Source: Clostridia bacterium (GTDB taxonomy: Bacteria > Bacillota > Clostridia > UBA1381 > UBA9506). Taken from it: a stretch of DNA of 64,000 bases. The notes under the pieces were generated by a model that was given only the letters and a program-made list of their open reading frames with translations, made no database searches and was not told the origin of the DNA. The stretch is from contig JAFQBK010000016.1 of NCBI GenBank assembly GCA_017399695.1, positions 186,001 through 250,000 of the forward strand. The letters run 5' to 3'. Of the stretch, positions 24,887 through 32,812 are shown piece by piece. Positions within the stretch are counted from its first letter, which is position 1; each line of letters begins with the position of its first letter. Made by a program: the position numbers and the translations under genes.

Positions 24887-25857
24887 AAGATTTTATCGTT
24901 GATCCAGCAACAAAATTTAATTTCGAGCCCGCTGATTTTGTTCCTTTCAAGGACAAAAAAGTTTGCGATTACGTTCGCAGCTTAAGCGGCACCGACCTTG
25001 AGAAGCGCGAGGACTGGTGGCATCCGGAATTTAACGTAAAAGTTATGATGAATCCCCATCCCGTACTCATCTCTACCCTGTTTACCCGCCTGAAGGCTGC
25101 TTCCGAGGCAGGTAAAAGCTTTACTATGATTCTCGGTAACCCTGAGCCGGACACCTACATTCCTTTGGCACAGCTCATCAACTACTTCCAGGTTGACTGC
25201 TCCAAGGTTCACCTTGTAGCTGAAGATGAGTGGGCTGATCAGGATGGCAACATTGCTCCTATCACTTATGAGGCAGGTTTTGCTCATTCTATGATTAAGT
25301 ACTTATACTATCAGATTGATGAAAAGCTCCGTATGCCGATGGAGAATGTTCACTTCCCCACCAATGCAAACATCAAAGATTATTCCAAGATTATTGATGA
25401 CATCACCGAGGGTACCGGTGCAGACATCGCTTCCACCTCTCCGGGTTGGGCAGGCCACATGGCTTTCGTTGACCCGATTCCGGAATTCATTGGCAGCGGC
25501 GATATTGAAGAATGGCTCAACCAGCCGGCACAGATTGTAACCCTCCATCCGATGACCATTATGCAGAACTCCTTAAACGGTACGTTCGGTCAGTCCGGTG
25601 ACATTGCAAATGTTCCGCCGAAGGCTGCTACCATTGGACCTTTGGATGTTATGCGCGCAAAGGAAAGAATTGAAGTTCATGCTCTGGCTACCTGCGGTAC
25701 GTTCTCTTCCTGGCAGAGAATGACTTCCCGTCTTTGCACCCATGGCCCGATTACACCGTACCTGCCCAGCACAATGCTCCAGACCAAGAAAACTCAGGTC
25801 TACATCAGCGAAGAGCTCGCAGCTCCGTTCGAATGTTGGGAAAAGGTTGGTTATTAA
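24883..25857 (+). CDS. Glucosamine-6-phosphate deaminase/isomerase-like protein with altered active site
   Basis: Protein of 324 aa of the NagB/RpiA/6-phosphogluconolactonase fold. Recognisable NagB regions are the phosphate-loop area ILGNPEPDTYIPL, AEDEWAD (equivalent of the NagB DEY motif), GWAGHMAFVDP (equivalent of G-x-D-G-H-I-A-F-N-E-P) and the C-terminal GPITPYLPSTMLQ. The motif keeps the His but replaces the catalytic Asp by Ala and the Glu by Asp, and the protein is about 60 aa longer than classical NagB. It is translationally coupled (ATGA overlap) to the NagA-like gene, so it probably acts on the deacetylated product or a related sugar phosphate, but ordinary deamination is doubtful. 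Confidence 0.8.
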   Translation: MKDFIVDPATKFNFEPADFVPFKDKKVCDYVRSLSGTDLEKREDWWHPEFNVKVMMNPHPVLISTLFTRLKAASEAGKSFTMILGNPEPDTYIPLAQLINYFQVDCSKVHLVAEDEWADQDGNIAPITYEAGFAHSMIKYLYYQIDEKLRMPMENVHFPTNANIKDYSKIIDDITEGTGADIASTSPGWAGHMAFVDPIPEFIGSGDIEEWLNQPAQIVTLHPMTIMQNSLNGTFGQSGDIANVPPKAATIGPLDVMRAKERIEVHALATCGTFSSWQRMTSRLCTHGPITPYLPSTMLQTKKTQVYISEELAAPFECWEKVGY

Positions 25858-25876
25858 TCCATCTGATTCAAAAAGC

Positions 25877-25914
25877 AAAAAAACTCTGTGTGCGGCGCAC
25901 ACAGAGTTTTTTTA
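25877..25914 (+). terminator. Intrinsic terminator after the NagB-like gene
   Basis: Stem AAACTCTGTGTGC/GCACACAGAGTTT with a three-base loop, followed by TTTT. Confidence 0.92.
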
Positions 25915-25961
25915 ACCATCATCACAATATTAGAAAAAAATAATTATTTCCGGAAAAAGTC

Positions 25962-25990
25962 TTGACAAATTTAATTTTTCTTGCTATACT
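25962..25990 (+). promoter_or_regulatory. Promoter of the tRNA-Ser pair
   Basis: Consensus TTGACA (25962-25967), 17-base spacer, TATACT (25985-25990). Confidence 0.85.
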
Positions 25991-26004
25991 TAATAAGTCG
26001 CTGA

Positions 26005-26091
26005 GGAGAGGTGTCCGAGCGGTTTAAGGAGCTGGTCTTGAAAACCAGTGATGCGAGAGCACCGTGAGTTCGAATCTCACCCTCTCCGCCA
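26005..26091 (+). tRNA. tRNA-Ser (UGA anticodon)
   Basis: Acceptor stem GGAGAGG/CCTCTCC with encoded CCA, D arm with the AGCGGTTTAAGG loop, anticodon loop CTTGAAA giving TGA, long variable arm typical of class II tRNAs, and T arm GTGAG-TTCGAAT-CTCAC. Confidence 0.96.
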
Positions 26092-26137
26092 AAAAAATAA
26101 ATAATCGGCAATCAAAGCCGAAACAATATTCGACCAT

Positions 26138-26229
26138 GGAGAAGTACTCAAGTTGGCCGAAGAGGCGCCCCTGCTAAGGGTGTAGGTCGGGAAACCGGCG
26201 CGAGGGTTCAAATCCCTCCTTCTCCGCCA
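26138..26229 (+). tRNA. tRNA-Ser (GCU anticodon)
   Basis: Acceptor GGAGAAG/CTTCTCC with encoded CCA. The anticodon stem CGCCC/GGGTG encloses CTGCTAA, giving GCT. Long variable arm and T loop TTCAAAT. Co-transcribed with the upstream tRNA-Ser. Confidence 0.96.
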
Positions 26230-26231
26230 TG

Positions 26232-26262
26232 CGGCAAACCTTTGGGTTTGCCGTATTTTATT
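26232..26262 (+). terminator. Intrinsic terminator of the tRNA-Ser operon
   Basis: Perfect nine-pair stem CGGCAAACC/GGTTTGCCG, four-base loop, then TATTTTATTTT. Confidence 0.92.
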
Positions 26263-26344
26263 TTCTAAAAATACTACATTGGCTGTTTAACCGCCGCCTT
26301 ATTTTTTATTTCACACATACGCAAAAAAGGGATAGGAGGACACT

Positions 26345-27412
26345 ATGAAAATCGAGTACATTTTTGCGCTTTTTGCAGTAATCGGTGGTTTGGATCACAT
26401 TTTCGGCAATAAGCTAAAACTAGGAGAAGAATTTGAAAAAGGAATTATGACAACAGGTGTGCTTGTGCTGTCTATGACAGGAACTATGGTTTTAGCGCCT
26501 GTTTTGGCTGAAGGAATTTCTTTTTTATTAACTCCCGTTTTCAATTATTTACATATTGACATTTCTGCCATCGGCAGTTTTTTTGCTGTTGATTCAGGCG
26601 GTGCGGTCATGTCTTATCAGCTTTCTGATGATGTACTTTTACGAGGCTATCACGGAATGGTTATTGCCTCTATGTTTGGTGCGACCATTTGTCCCGTTAT
26701 TCCGCTTTCACTTCAGATGATTGACAAAAAACATAACAGCGATGTGTTTGTCGGTTATCTGTGCGGTTTCGCTACGATGCCGGTGGGCTGTATTGTCGCA
26801 GGATTGATTATTGGCATCCCATTTTTACAGTTATTGTTGAACACGCTTCCGATTATCCTTTTATCTGTTTTAATTTGTATCGGACTCTTAAAAGCACCTG
26901 AACTTACCAAAAAAATCTTTGGCGTTTTCGGCGCTATTTTAACGGTTCTTATGATTGGCGGACTTGTCATCGGTATTCTTCACAAGCTTACAGGAATCGA
27001 AGCGATAAAGGGAATTGCCCCAATCGACGAATCTTTTGTGATTATTGGAAATATTGCAATTTTGCTTGCAGGTGTTTTTCCGTTACTGGCAATCGTTTCA
27101 AAAGTTTTCAAACCTTTGTTTAAAAAGCTTGCAAATCTGTTGAAGATCAACGACACCTCGGTATTGGGACTGATTACTACCCTTGCAAATTCAGTTCCTG
27201 TTTTTTCTATGCTGAACGATATGGACCGAAAAGGTCGGATACTGAACATAGCCTTTGTTGTATCTGCAGGTTTCCTCCTGGGTGACCATCTTGCGTTCGC
27301 CCTTGCCTACGACAATACCTTTGTATTGCCAATGGTACTTGGAAAGTTTATCAGCGGACTCACTGCACTTGTATTCACTAATTTGATATACGGCAAAATT
27401 ATTAAAGAGTAA
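26345..27412 (+). CDS. eutH: Ethanolamine transporter EutH
   Basis: Polytopic membrane protein of 355 aa with about ten hydrophobic helices. Family-typical segments are the N-terminal FALFAVIGGLDHIFGNKLKLGEEFEKGI, FFAVDSGGAVMSYQL and SAGFLLGDHLAFALAYDNTF. EutH moves ethanolamine into the cell. No other eut genes are in the window, and it is bounded by the tRNA terminator and its own hairpin, so it is an orphan copy. ATG at 26345 follows GGATAGGAGG. Confidence 0.93.
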   Translation: MKIEYIFALFAVIGGLDHIFGNKLKLGEEFEKGIMTTGVLVLSMTGTMVLAPVLAEGISFLLTPVFNYLHIDISAIGSFFAVDSGGAVMSYQLSDDVLLRGYHGMVIASMFGATICPVIPLSLQMIDKKHNSDVFVGYLCGFATMPVGCIVAGLIIGIPFLQLLLNTLPIILLSVLICIGLLKAPELTKKIFGVFGAILTVLMIGGLVIGILHKLTGIEAIKGIAPIDESFVIIGNIAILLAGVFPLLAIVSKVFKPLFKKLANLLKINDTSVLGLITTLANSVPVFSMLNDMDRKGRILNIAFVVSAGFLLGDHLAFALAYDNTFVLPMVLGKFISGLTALVFTNLIYGKIIKE

Positions 27413-27425
27413 TGAGAGTTATTCA

Positions 27426-27462
27426 AAGCAAGAAGCACTACCGACGGTAGTGCTTCTTGCTT
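27426..27462 (+). terminator. Hairpin after eutH
   Basis: Perfect 17-pair inverted repeat AAGCAAGAAGCACTACC with a three-base loop. The T run afterwards is poor (ATTGATTTCGTT), so it may act as a weak or processing-type terminator. Confidence 0.7.
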
Positions 27463-27477
27463 ATTGATTTCGTTGGA

Positions 27478-27518
27478 AAATCAAAAGCACACAACCAATA
27501 TCGTTGTGTGCTTTTGAT
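27478..27518 (-). terminator. Intrinsic terminator of rnpB
   Basis: 16-pair stem ATCAAAAGCACACAAC/GTTGTGTGCTTTTGAT just after the 3' end of RNase P RNA on the minus strand, followed by TTTCC. Confidence 0.8.
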
Positions 27519-27861
27519 TCGAGCAATTCTGTAAGCCGAGTTCTGTATTTGATGATCATCTATCTAGACCGCATATTACTATACGGTTCAAGCCACCGCC
27601 AAGCACGGACACGCCGGGCCAACTCATTCCGCGCGAGCCAATACGGTGTTGCTTCGGGTGGGGTTTACATGGCCGTTTTGTCACCAAAACGCCGGTGAGC
27701 TCTTACCTCACCTTTCCACCATCGCCGTAAAAACGGCAGTCTATTTCTGTTGCACTATCCTTAGAGTCGCCTCCACCGGGAGTTACCCGGCACCCTGCCC
27801 TATGAAGCTCGGACTTTCCTCGTTGGCAAAATGCCCCCGCGACCATCTGAATTACTCGAAT
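27518..27861 (-). ncRNA. rnpB: RNase P RNA (bacterial, catalytic)
   Basis: On the minus strand the universally conserved elements are present: GAGGAAAGTCCGAGCTTC near the 5' end, GCAGGGTGCCGGGTAA (CR-II/III area), GATGGTGGAAAGGTGAGGTAAGAG and the 3' signature ACAGAACTCGGCTTA. The terminal helix P1 forms between ATTCGAGTAATTC at the 5' end and GAATTGCTCGAAT at the 3' end. The promoter start point agrees with the 5' end. Confidence 0.97.
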
Positions 27862-27867
27862 ATCGCT

Positions 27868-27896
27868 ATTTTAACACGATTTTTTCTTTTTGTCAA
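27868..27896 (-). promoter_or_regulatory. Promoter of rnpB
   Basis: TTGACA (27896-27891), 17-base spacer, TAAAAT (27873-27868). Expected start 27861 coincides with P1 of rnpB. Confidence 0.85.
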
Positions 27897-27934
27897 TTTT
27901 TCATTATTTTAGGCATAAAATATCATATTTGCCT

Positions 27935-27963
27935 TTGACAAGAGCGGCTTTTTGTAGTATGAT
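27935..27963 (+). promoter_or_regulatory. Promoter of the Cys-rich protein gene and fba
   Basis: TTGACA (27935-27940), 17-base spacer, TATGAT (27958-27963). Confidence 0.75.
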
Positions 27964-28014
27964 ATATAAGGCGATATACAAATAGGCCAGTAGTAAATGA
28001 AATGAGGCAAAAAC

Positions 28015-28626
28015 ATGCTAATCAATTTTGACAGAACGGTCGCATACCGTTGCGGCAGTTGTGGGGAAATCACCTATGGAGATTTCTCATTGTTTGAGCT
28101 TTCCGGCGGGAAAGGTCTTTCTGTTGAGTGCAGTTGCGGTCATTCTGTGCTAAAGATATTACCAGAAAATAAAACGGGATTCAAGGTTTGCGTTTCTTGT
28201 TTGGTTTGTGACGAAATGCATACGTTCTCACTTCCTTTTCAGACCTTGGCGAAAAAGGAATGTACCGAGTTTGCCTGCCCTACCGCTTTGGTAGGATTGG
28301 TTTTTATCGGAAAAGAAGCCGCAGTCAAAAAAGCAGTAATGAATAATGAATCCTATGTCCAGGAAGTGATTTCTTCCTGTGGCCTCAACCACACGGGCAA
28401 AAATGGGATTACGATGCTTAAGGCTCTTGATAAAATTCAGGATTTATCTGATAACGAGTCTTTGTTTTGCGAATGTGGCTCCAACTTAATTGATGTCGAA
28501 ATTCATGAAGAGGATATAAGGCTTGAATGTTGCCTTTGCGGCTCTTCCATTACCATCAGTGCCGATTCTATTCGCGGCAGTAATTTTTCACACTTGGATA
28601 AACTAGTGATTCCAAGCAAACAATAA
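28015..28626 (+). CDS. Cys-rich protein with several zinc-ribbon-like motifs, function unknown
   Basis: Cytoplasmic protein of 203 aa. Cys pairs occur as YRCGSCGEI (about residue 13), ECSCGHS (38), SCLVCDEMH (62), FCECGSN (152) and LECCLCGSS (171). They pair up as N-terminal and C-terminal zinc-ribbon-like folds around a helical middle (NESYVQEVISSCGLNHTGKNGITML). No catalytic motif or known family recognised. It lies 59 bases upstream of fba in the same direction, with its own promoter and no terminator between, so the two are probably co-transcribed. ATG at 28015 follows GAGG at seven bases. Confidence 0.8.
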   Translation: MLINFDRTVAYRCGSCGEITYGDFSLFELSGGKGLSVECSCGHSVLKILPENKTGFKVCVSCLVCDEMHTFSLPFQTLAKKECTEFACPTALVGLVFIGKEAAVKKAVMNNESYVQEVISSCGLNHTGKNGITMLKALDKIQDLSDNESLFCECGSNLIDVEIHEEDIRLECCLCGSSITISADSIRGSNFSHLDKLVIPSKQ

Positions 28627-28685
28627 GAACTAAATAGCAATTTTGCTTTTAGCTTATATGCGATTATAATTTGGGAGGTAATAAA

Positions 28686-29534
28686 ATGTTAGTAACAGGT
28701 AAAGAAATTTTGGACAATGCACACAAGGGTAATTATGCTGTCGGTGCATTCAACGTAAACAACATGGAGATTCTGCAGGCAGTCATTGCAGCCGCTGAAG
28801 AAACCAAATCCCCGGTCATTGTACAGACCTCAGAGGGCGCAATCAGCTATGCCGGTATGGATTATCTCGCAACGATGGTACGTCTCGCTGCCGAAAAAGC
28901 AAGTGTTCCGGTTGCGCTTCATTTAGACCACGGCACGACCTATGAAACCATCATCGGTTGTATCAGAAACGGCTGGACTTCTGTTATGTTTGACGGCTCT
29001 CATCATCCGCTCGATGAAAACATTGCTGCAACCAAAGAAATCGTAAAAATCGCACACGCTTGCGGTGTTTCTGTTGAGGCTGAGCTCGGTCGTCTCGGTG
29101 GTATCGAAGATAACATCAGTGTTGATGAAAAAGACGCTCGTCTGACCTCCCCTGAGGAAGCAGTAAAATTCGTTCAAGGTACCGGCGTTGACTATCTGGC
29201 AATTGCTATCGGTACGGCACACGGTAAATACAAAGGTGAGCCGAAGCTCGATTTTGAAAGACTGCAGACCATCAAAGGCCTTTTGGATATGCCTATCGTT
29301 CTTCACGGTGCGTCCGGCGTTCCGGAAGATTCCATCATCAAAGCAACCAAACTCGGCATCAATAAAATCAACATTGATACCGATATCCGCGTAGCATTCA
29401 CCGAAGGTGTAAAATCCGTAGTAACCACCTCCGATGTGTATGACCCGAGAAAGATTTGCGGTCCGGCACGCGAAGCCATGAAGAAAGTTGTTATGGAAAA
29501 AATGAATATGTTTGGTTGCGCAGGAAAAGCGTGA
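28686..29534 (+). CDS. fba: Fructose-bisphosphate aldolase, class II
   Basis: Zinc-dependent glycolytic and gluconeogenic aldolase of 282 aa. Active-site motifs are LHLDHGTTYE (zinc His and catalytic Asp region), EAELGRLGG, GTAHGKYKGEPKLDF (zinc His and K+ site), LHGASGVPE (zinc His) and NKINIDTDIR (phosphate-binding loop with its conserved Arg). All are intact. Start at ATG 28686 has GGGAGG seven bases upstream; the frame extends further but has no ribosome site. A second paralogue lies at 60017. Confidence 0.96.
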   Translation: MLVTGKEILDNAHKGNYAVGAFNVNNMEILQAVIAAAEETKSPVIVQTSEGAISYAGMDYLATMVRLAAEKASVPVALHLDHGTTYETIIGCIRNGWTSVMFDGSHHPLDENIAATKEIVKIAHACGVSVEAELGRLGGIEDNISVDEKDARLTSPEEAVKFVQGTGVDYLAIAIGTAHGKYKGEPKLDFERLQTIKGLLDMPIVLHGASGVPEDSIIKATKLGINKINIDTDIRVAFTEGVKSVVTTSDVYDPRKICGPAREAMKKVVMEKMNMFGCAGKA

Positions 29535-29548
29535 ACTTAAAAAAGATG

Positions 29549-29575
29549 AGGAGCAGCAGCGCTGCTCCTTTTTTT
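29549..29575 (+). terminator. Intrinsic terminator after fba
   Basis: Stem GGAGCAGC/GCTGCTCC with a three-base loop followed by TTTTTTT. Confidence 0.93.
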
Positions 29576-29607
29576 GTGTCGTTTTTTGAAAAAATTACCG
29601 CAATCAG

Positions 29608-29636
29608 TTGAAATATTTGTCTAGATGTGCTATGAT
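29608..29636 (+). promoter_or_regulatory. Promoter of hisZ-hisG-hisH
   Basis: TTGAAA (29608-29613), 17-base spacer, TATGAT (29631-29636). The short leader contains no His-rich peptide or T-box that I could see. Confidence 0.7.
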
Positions 29637-29694
29637 AAAATAATCAATTTATGTGCTAATTTTATGAATCTACAGAAAGAAAGGTATGACAAGG

Positions 29695-30981
29695 ATGTCG
29701 AACTGGAAATTATATACTCCGGAAGGAACCTCTGACCTTCTGCCAACCCAATGTGCGCAGAAAGAAAGCATCGAAAACAGCATTGCCGGTGTGTTTGAAA
29801 GCTATGGCTATCAAGTCGTGGAAACGCCGGTTATGCAATATTATGATGCATACGATACACCGACAAGCAAGATGGAACAGGAAATGCTTTATAAATTCTT
29901 TGATAACGAAGGTCGCATTATGGTGCTTCGACCTGATGTTACGACCTCTCTTGCCCGTATGGTAGCTACAAAGCTTGCACAAGGACCGTTCCCTCTGCGG
30001 ATGCACTACAGCGGAAAGGTCTTTCGTTATGTGGACAGCTATTCCTCCATTCAGCGGGAATTCTGCCAGTCCGGCATTGAACTCGTTGGAGTCAAAAGCG
30101 ATGCCGCAGATTGCGAGGTAATTCTTTGCGCAATGGAAGCGCTGCTCTCTTGCGGCCTTGAAACATTCCAGGTAGAAATCGGTCAGGTTGAGTTCTTTAA
30201 AGCTTTGATGGAACAAACAGGGCTTGATGATGAAAACATCGAAACCCTGCGCAGATATATTGACAAAAAAGATACACTCGCTCTTTCGAACTGTATCAAA
30301 AAGCTGGTTCTTGATGAATCCATTGCCTCTCTTCTGCTCCGTCTTCCGACGTTATTCGGCGGCATTGAGATTTTGGATGAAATTGATGAATCTACACTCA
30401 ACGAAAAAGCACGCACGGCTCTTTCCAATCTTCGTACCATTTATGAGACTCTGGCTGCCTGCGGTTACGAAAAATATATTTCCATTGACCTTTCTTTGGT
30501 AAAAGGTATCAACTGCTATACAGGCATGATTTTTAAGGCATTTACGCACGGTGTTGGCTTCCCAATTTGCTCGGGTGGTCGCTACGATGGATTAATCAGC
30601 GAATTTGGTGCTGATATTCCCGCTGTCGGTATGGCAATCGGAACAGACCGCCTGCTTAGTGTTCTACTTCGTCAAAATCTGTTAAAAGAAGTCAGCGGTG
30701 CGGATATCTTCATTTTATCGAATGACATCGCTCGTTCCTATGAACTTGCAACTGCGCTTCGAAATGAGGGCTATGTCGTTGAGCAGGACACCTCTGGAAT
30801 GAATGAGAGTGAAGCACTTATCTATGCCGAGAACGCAAAAATACAGGGTATTATGACTGTTTTAGATGACTGCACGGTATATGTACATAATCTTTTGGAC
30901 GGGACGAAAGAAACTACGACAATTGATGAATTGATTTGTGATGAAGAATGCGCTTGTGAACATTGCCACGGCAACGAATAA
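29695..30981 (+). CDS. hisZ: ATP phosphoribosyltransferase regulatory subunit HisZ
   Basis: HisRS-like regulatory partner of the short HisG. Protein of 428 aa with class II synthetase motifs: YTPEGTSDLLP, LRPDVTTSLARMVA, GKVFRYVDSYSSIQREFCQSGIELVG, and the sugar-binding-like GGRYDGLISEFG and AVGMAIGTDRLL. The tail CDEECACEHCHGNE is unusually Cys-rich (four Cys and a His in 12 residues) and could bind metal. ATG 29695 (MSNWKLYTPEG) is preferred over the ATG three codons upstream because AAAGG is better spaced. It lies 12 bases before hisG. Confidence 0.93.
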   Translation: MSNWKLYTPEGTSDLLPTQCAQKESIENSIAGVFESYGYQVVETPVMQYYDAYDTPTSKMEQEMLYKFFDNEGRIMVLRPDVTTSLARMVATKLAQGPFPLRMHYSGKVFRYVDSYSSIQREFCQSGIELVGVKSDAADCEVILCAMEALLSCGLETFQVEIGQVEFFKALMEQTGLDDENIETLRRYIDKKDTLALSNCIKKLVLDESIASLLLRLPTLFGGIEILDEIDESTLNEKARTALSNLRTIYETLAACGYEKYISIDLSLVKGINCYTGMIFKAFTHGVGFPICSGGRYDGLISEFGADIPAVGMAIGTDRLLSVLLRQNLLKEVSGADIFILSNDIARSYELATALRNEGYVVEQDTSGMNESEALIYAENAKIQGIMTVLDDCTVYVHNLLDGTKETTTIDELICDEECACEHCHGNE

Positions 30982-30993
30982 ACGGAGGTACTT

Positions 30994-31632
30994 ATGAGAT
31001 ACATTACGATAGCATTAGCCAAGGGCCGACTCGCCGAGCTCACAGTTGATTTACTTGAGCAAGCTGGTCTCTCTGTCAGCGAATTGCGTGAAAAGTCTAG
31101 AAAACTGATTTTTACGGATGAAAAAAACGGCTTTAAGTTTATTTTGGTAAAAGCCTCCGATGTTCCGACTTATGTTGAGTACGGTGCTGCTGATATCGGT
31201 GTTGTTGGACGCGACACGCTGTTAGAAGATGGCAAAGATTTATATGAAATGATTGATTTGGGTTTCGGTGCGTGCAAAATGGCAGTCGCAGGTCCAAAGG
31301 AATTACGAGGAAAGCTCGACGGGATGAATCATATCCGCGTGGCATCCAAATATGTAAATATTGCAAAAAACTATTATCAGTTTGAAAAAAAGCAATCTGT
31401 TGAAATCATTAAATTAAACGGCTCTGTTGAACTTGCACCGCTCGTGGGTCTTTCCGAGGTCATTGTCGACATTGTCGAAAGCGGTAAAACCTTAAAAGAA
31501 AATGGTCTTGAAGTCCTCGAAGAAATCTGTGACCTCTCTGCCCGTTTCGTTGTCAATCGCGTCAGTATGAAAATGGAACGCGAACGCATTTTGGATTTAG
31601 TAGATAAGATTAAGGCACAGCTTAAGGACTAA
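30994..31632 (+). CDS. hisG: ATP phosphoribosyltransferase, short form HisG
   Basis: First enzyme of histidine synthesis, joining ATP and PRPP. Protein of 212 aa, the HisZ-dependent short form without the C-terminal regulatory domain. Motifs [42 protein letters not shown] and [23 protein letters not shown] (PRPP-binding loop) are visible. ATG at 30994 follows GGAGG at six bases. Adjacent to its partner hisZ. Confidence 0.96.
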   Translation: MRYITIALAKGRLAELTVDLLEQAGLSVSELREKSRKLIFTDEKNGFKFILVKASDVPTYVEYGAADIGVVGRDTLLEDGKDLYEMIDLGFGACKMAVAGPKELRGKLDGMNHIRVASKYVNIAKNYYQFEKKQSVEIIKLNGSVELAPLVGLSEVIVDIVESGKTLKENGLEVLEEICDLSARFVVNRVSMKMERERILDLVDKIKAQLKD

Positions 31633-31643
31633 CGGAGGATTTT

Positions 31644-32264
31644 ATGATTACGATTATAGATTACGATGCAGGCAATCTTCGCAGCGTAGAAAAAGCTTTT
31701 TTATCTCTCGGCTATGAGGTCTGTGTCAGTTCTGACCCGGAAGTAATTGCAAATGCCGAAAGACTGGTTCTACCCGGTGTCGGTTCTTTTCGCGATGCGA
31801 TGGACAGTCTCAAAAGTCACGGTTTAATTGAGTCGATTTACGCTTCCATTGAGAAAAAAACTCCTTTTTTAGGTATTTGTCTTGGTATGCAGATGATGTA
31901 TGAATTCAGTGAAGAGGGCGATGCCGAAGGGCTTGGAATATTAAAAGGTCAAATCCGTCGATTCCCTGAAGATATGGGACTTAAGATTCCTCAGATTGGC
32001 TGGAATTCCCTTGAAAGAAAACAGGACTCCGTTCTGCTTTCAGGGCTTGATGAAGAGCCTTTTGTGTATTTTGTGCATTCCTATTATGTGGATGCAAAAG
32101 AACCAGAAACTGTGGTAGCAACGACGCATTACGGAATTCATCCGCATGTTTTGGTTGAAAAAGAACACATCTTCCTCACCCAATTCCATCCGGAAAAAAG
32201 CGGTGAGGTTGGTCTCACCATGCTTCGCAATTTTGCTGAATTTATGCCGGAGGATAAGAAATGA
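31644..32264 (+). CDS. hisH: Imidazole glycerol phosphate synthase glutaminase subunit HisH
   Basis: Class I glutamine amidotransferase of 206 aa that supplies ammonia to HisF. The nucleophile Cys lies in LGICLGMQMM, and the catalytic His/Glu are in LTQFHPEKSG. It starts with the family motif IIDYDAGNLRSVEKA. It lies 11 bases after hisG, with GGAGG before the ATG. Its partner hisF and the remaining his genes are not in the window. The 3' end overlaps the phosphoesterase gene by four bases. Confidence 0.95.
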   Translation: MITIIDYDAGNLRSVEKAFLSLGYEVCVSSDPEVIANAERLVLPGVGSFRDAMDSLKSHGLIESIYASIEKKTPFLGICLGMQMMYEFSEEGDAEGLGILKGQIRRFPEDMGLKIPQIGWNSLERKQDSVLLSGLDEEPFVYFVHSYYVDAKEPETVVATTHYGIHPHVLVEKEHIFLTQFHPEKSGEVGLTMLRNFAEFMPEDKK

Positions 32265-32725
32265 TTCTCCTGGTATTCTCCGACAGCCATGGTACCACTT
32301 ACGGCATGGATGAGGCGATTGAAAAAGAAAATGTTGTAAACGGCATCATTTTTTGTGGCGACGTTGCCGCTGACGCAGAATACTTGCGCAGAAGATATCC
32401 TAACATTCCGATTTGCGCCGTTTGTGGAAATAACGACTATTTTTGTGATGACCCATATGTACGGATGCCAACCTATGACGGAATTAAAATGTACGTGACC
32501 CACGGACACAAAGAGCGTGTAAAAGGCGGGCTCACTACCCTCCTATTAAATGCAAAACGGAATGAATGTAGCGTCTGCCTGTTTGGGCACACACATCAAT
32601 CGCTCTTTGAAACGATTGATGGTATCACACTCATCAATCCCGGCTCTATCCGTTCATCCAATGGGACATATGCACGACTTGAAATTATAAATGGCAAATT
32701 GATAGCTGAAATTAAAAGAATATAA
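32261..32725 (+). CDS. YfcE/MJ0936-family metallophosphoesterase
   Basis: Calcineurin-like phosphoesterase of 154 aa with all five metal motifs: FSDSHG, CGDV, GNND, THGHK and GHTH. Small members of this family hydrolyse phosphodiesters or phosphomonoesters in vitro; the natural substrate is not predictable. It is translationally coupled to hisH (ATGA) and followed by a terminator, making it the last gene of this his transcript. A role in histidine synthesis is possible but unsupported beyond position. Confidence 0.9.
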   Translation: MILLVFSDSHGTTYGMDEAIEKENVVNGIIFCGDVAADAEYLRRRYPNIPICAVCGNNDYFCDDPYVRMPTYDGIKMYVTHGHKERVKGGLTTLLLNAKRNECSVCLFGHTHQSLFETIDGITLINPGSIRSSNGTYARLEIINGKLIAEIKRI

Positions 32726-32757
32726 GAAAAGAGCTTTCGCTTGAAAGCTCTTTTCTT
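32724..32757 (+). terminator. Intrinsic terminator after the phosphoesterase gene
   Basis: 15-pair stem AAGAAAAGAGCTTTC/GAAAGCTCTTTTCTT with a four-base loop. The T run is contained in the stem. Confidence 0.8.
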
Positions 32758-32768
32758 AGTTTAAAATT

Positions 32769-32802
32769 AAAAGATGGAACGGTAAACCGTTCCATCTTTT
32801 TT
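32769..32802 (-). terminator. Intrinsic terminator after the large SLH gene
   Basis: Stem AAAGATGGAACGG/CCGTTCCATCTTT with a four-base loop and A/T runs on both sides. It serves the minus-strand SLH gene and can back up the converging his transcript. Confidence 0.88.
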
Positions 32803-32812
32803 AAGGTTATGA

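Noticed and set aside
28643..28670. TTGCTT-N16-TATAAT directly upstream of fba
   Set aside because: The start point would fall within the fba ribosome site, leaving no usable leader.
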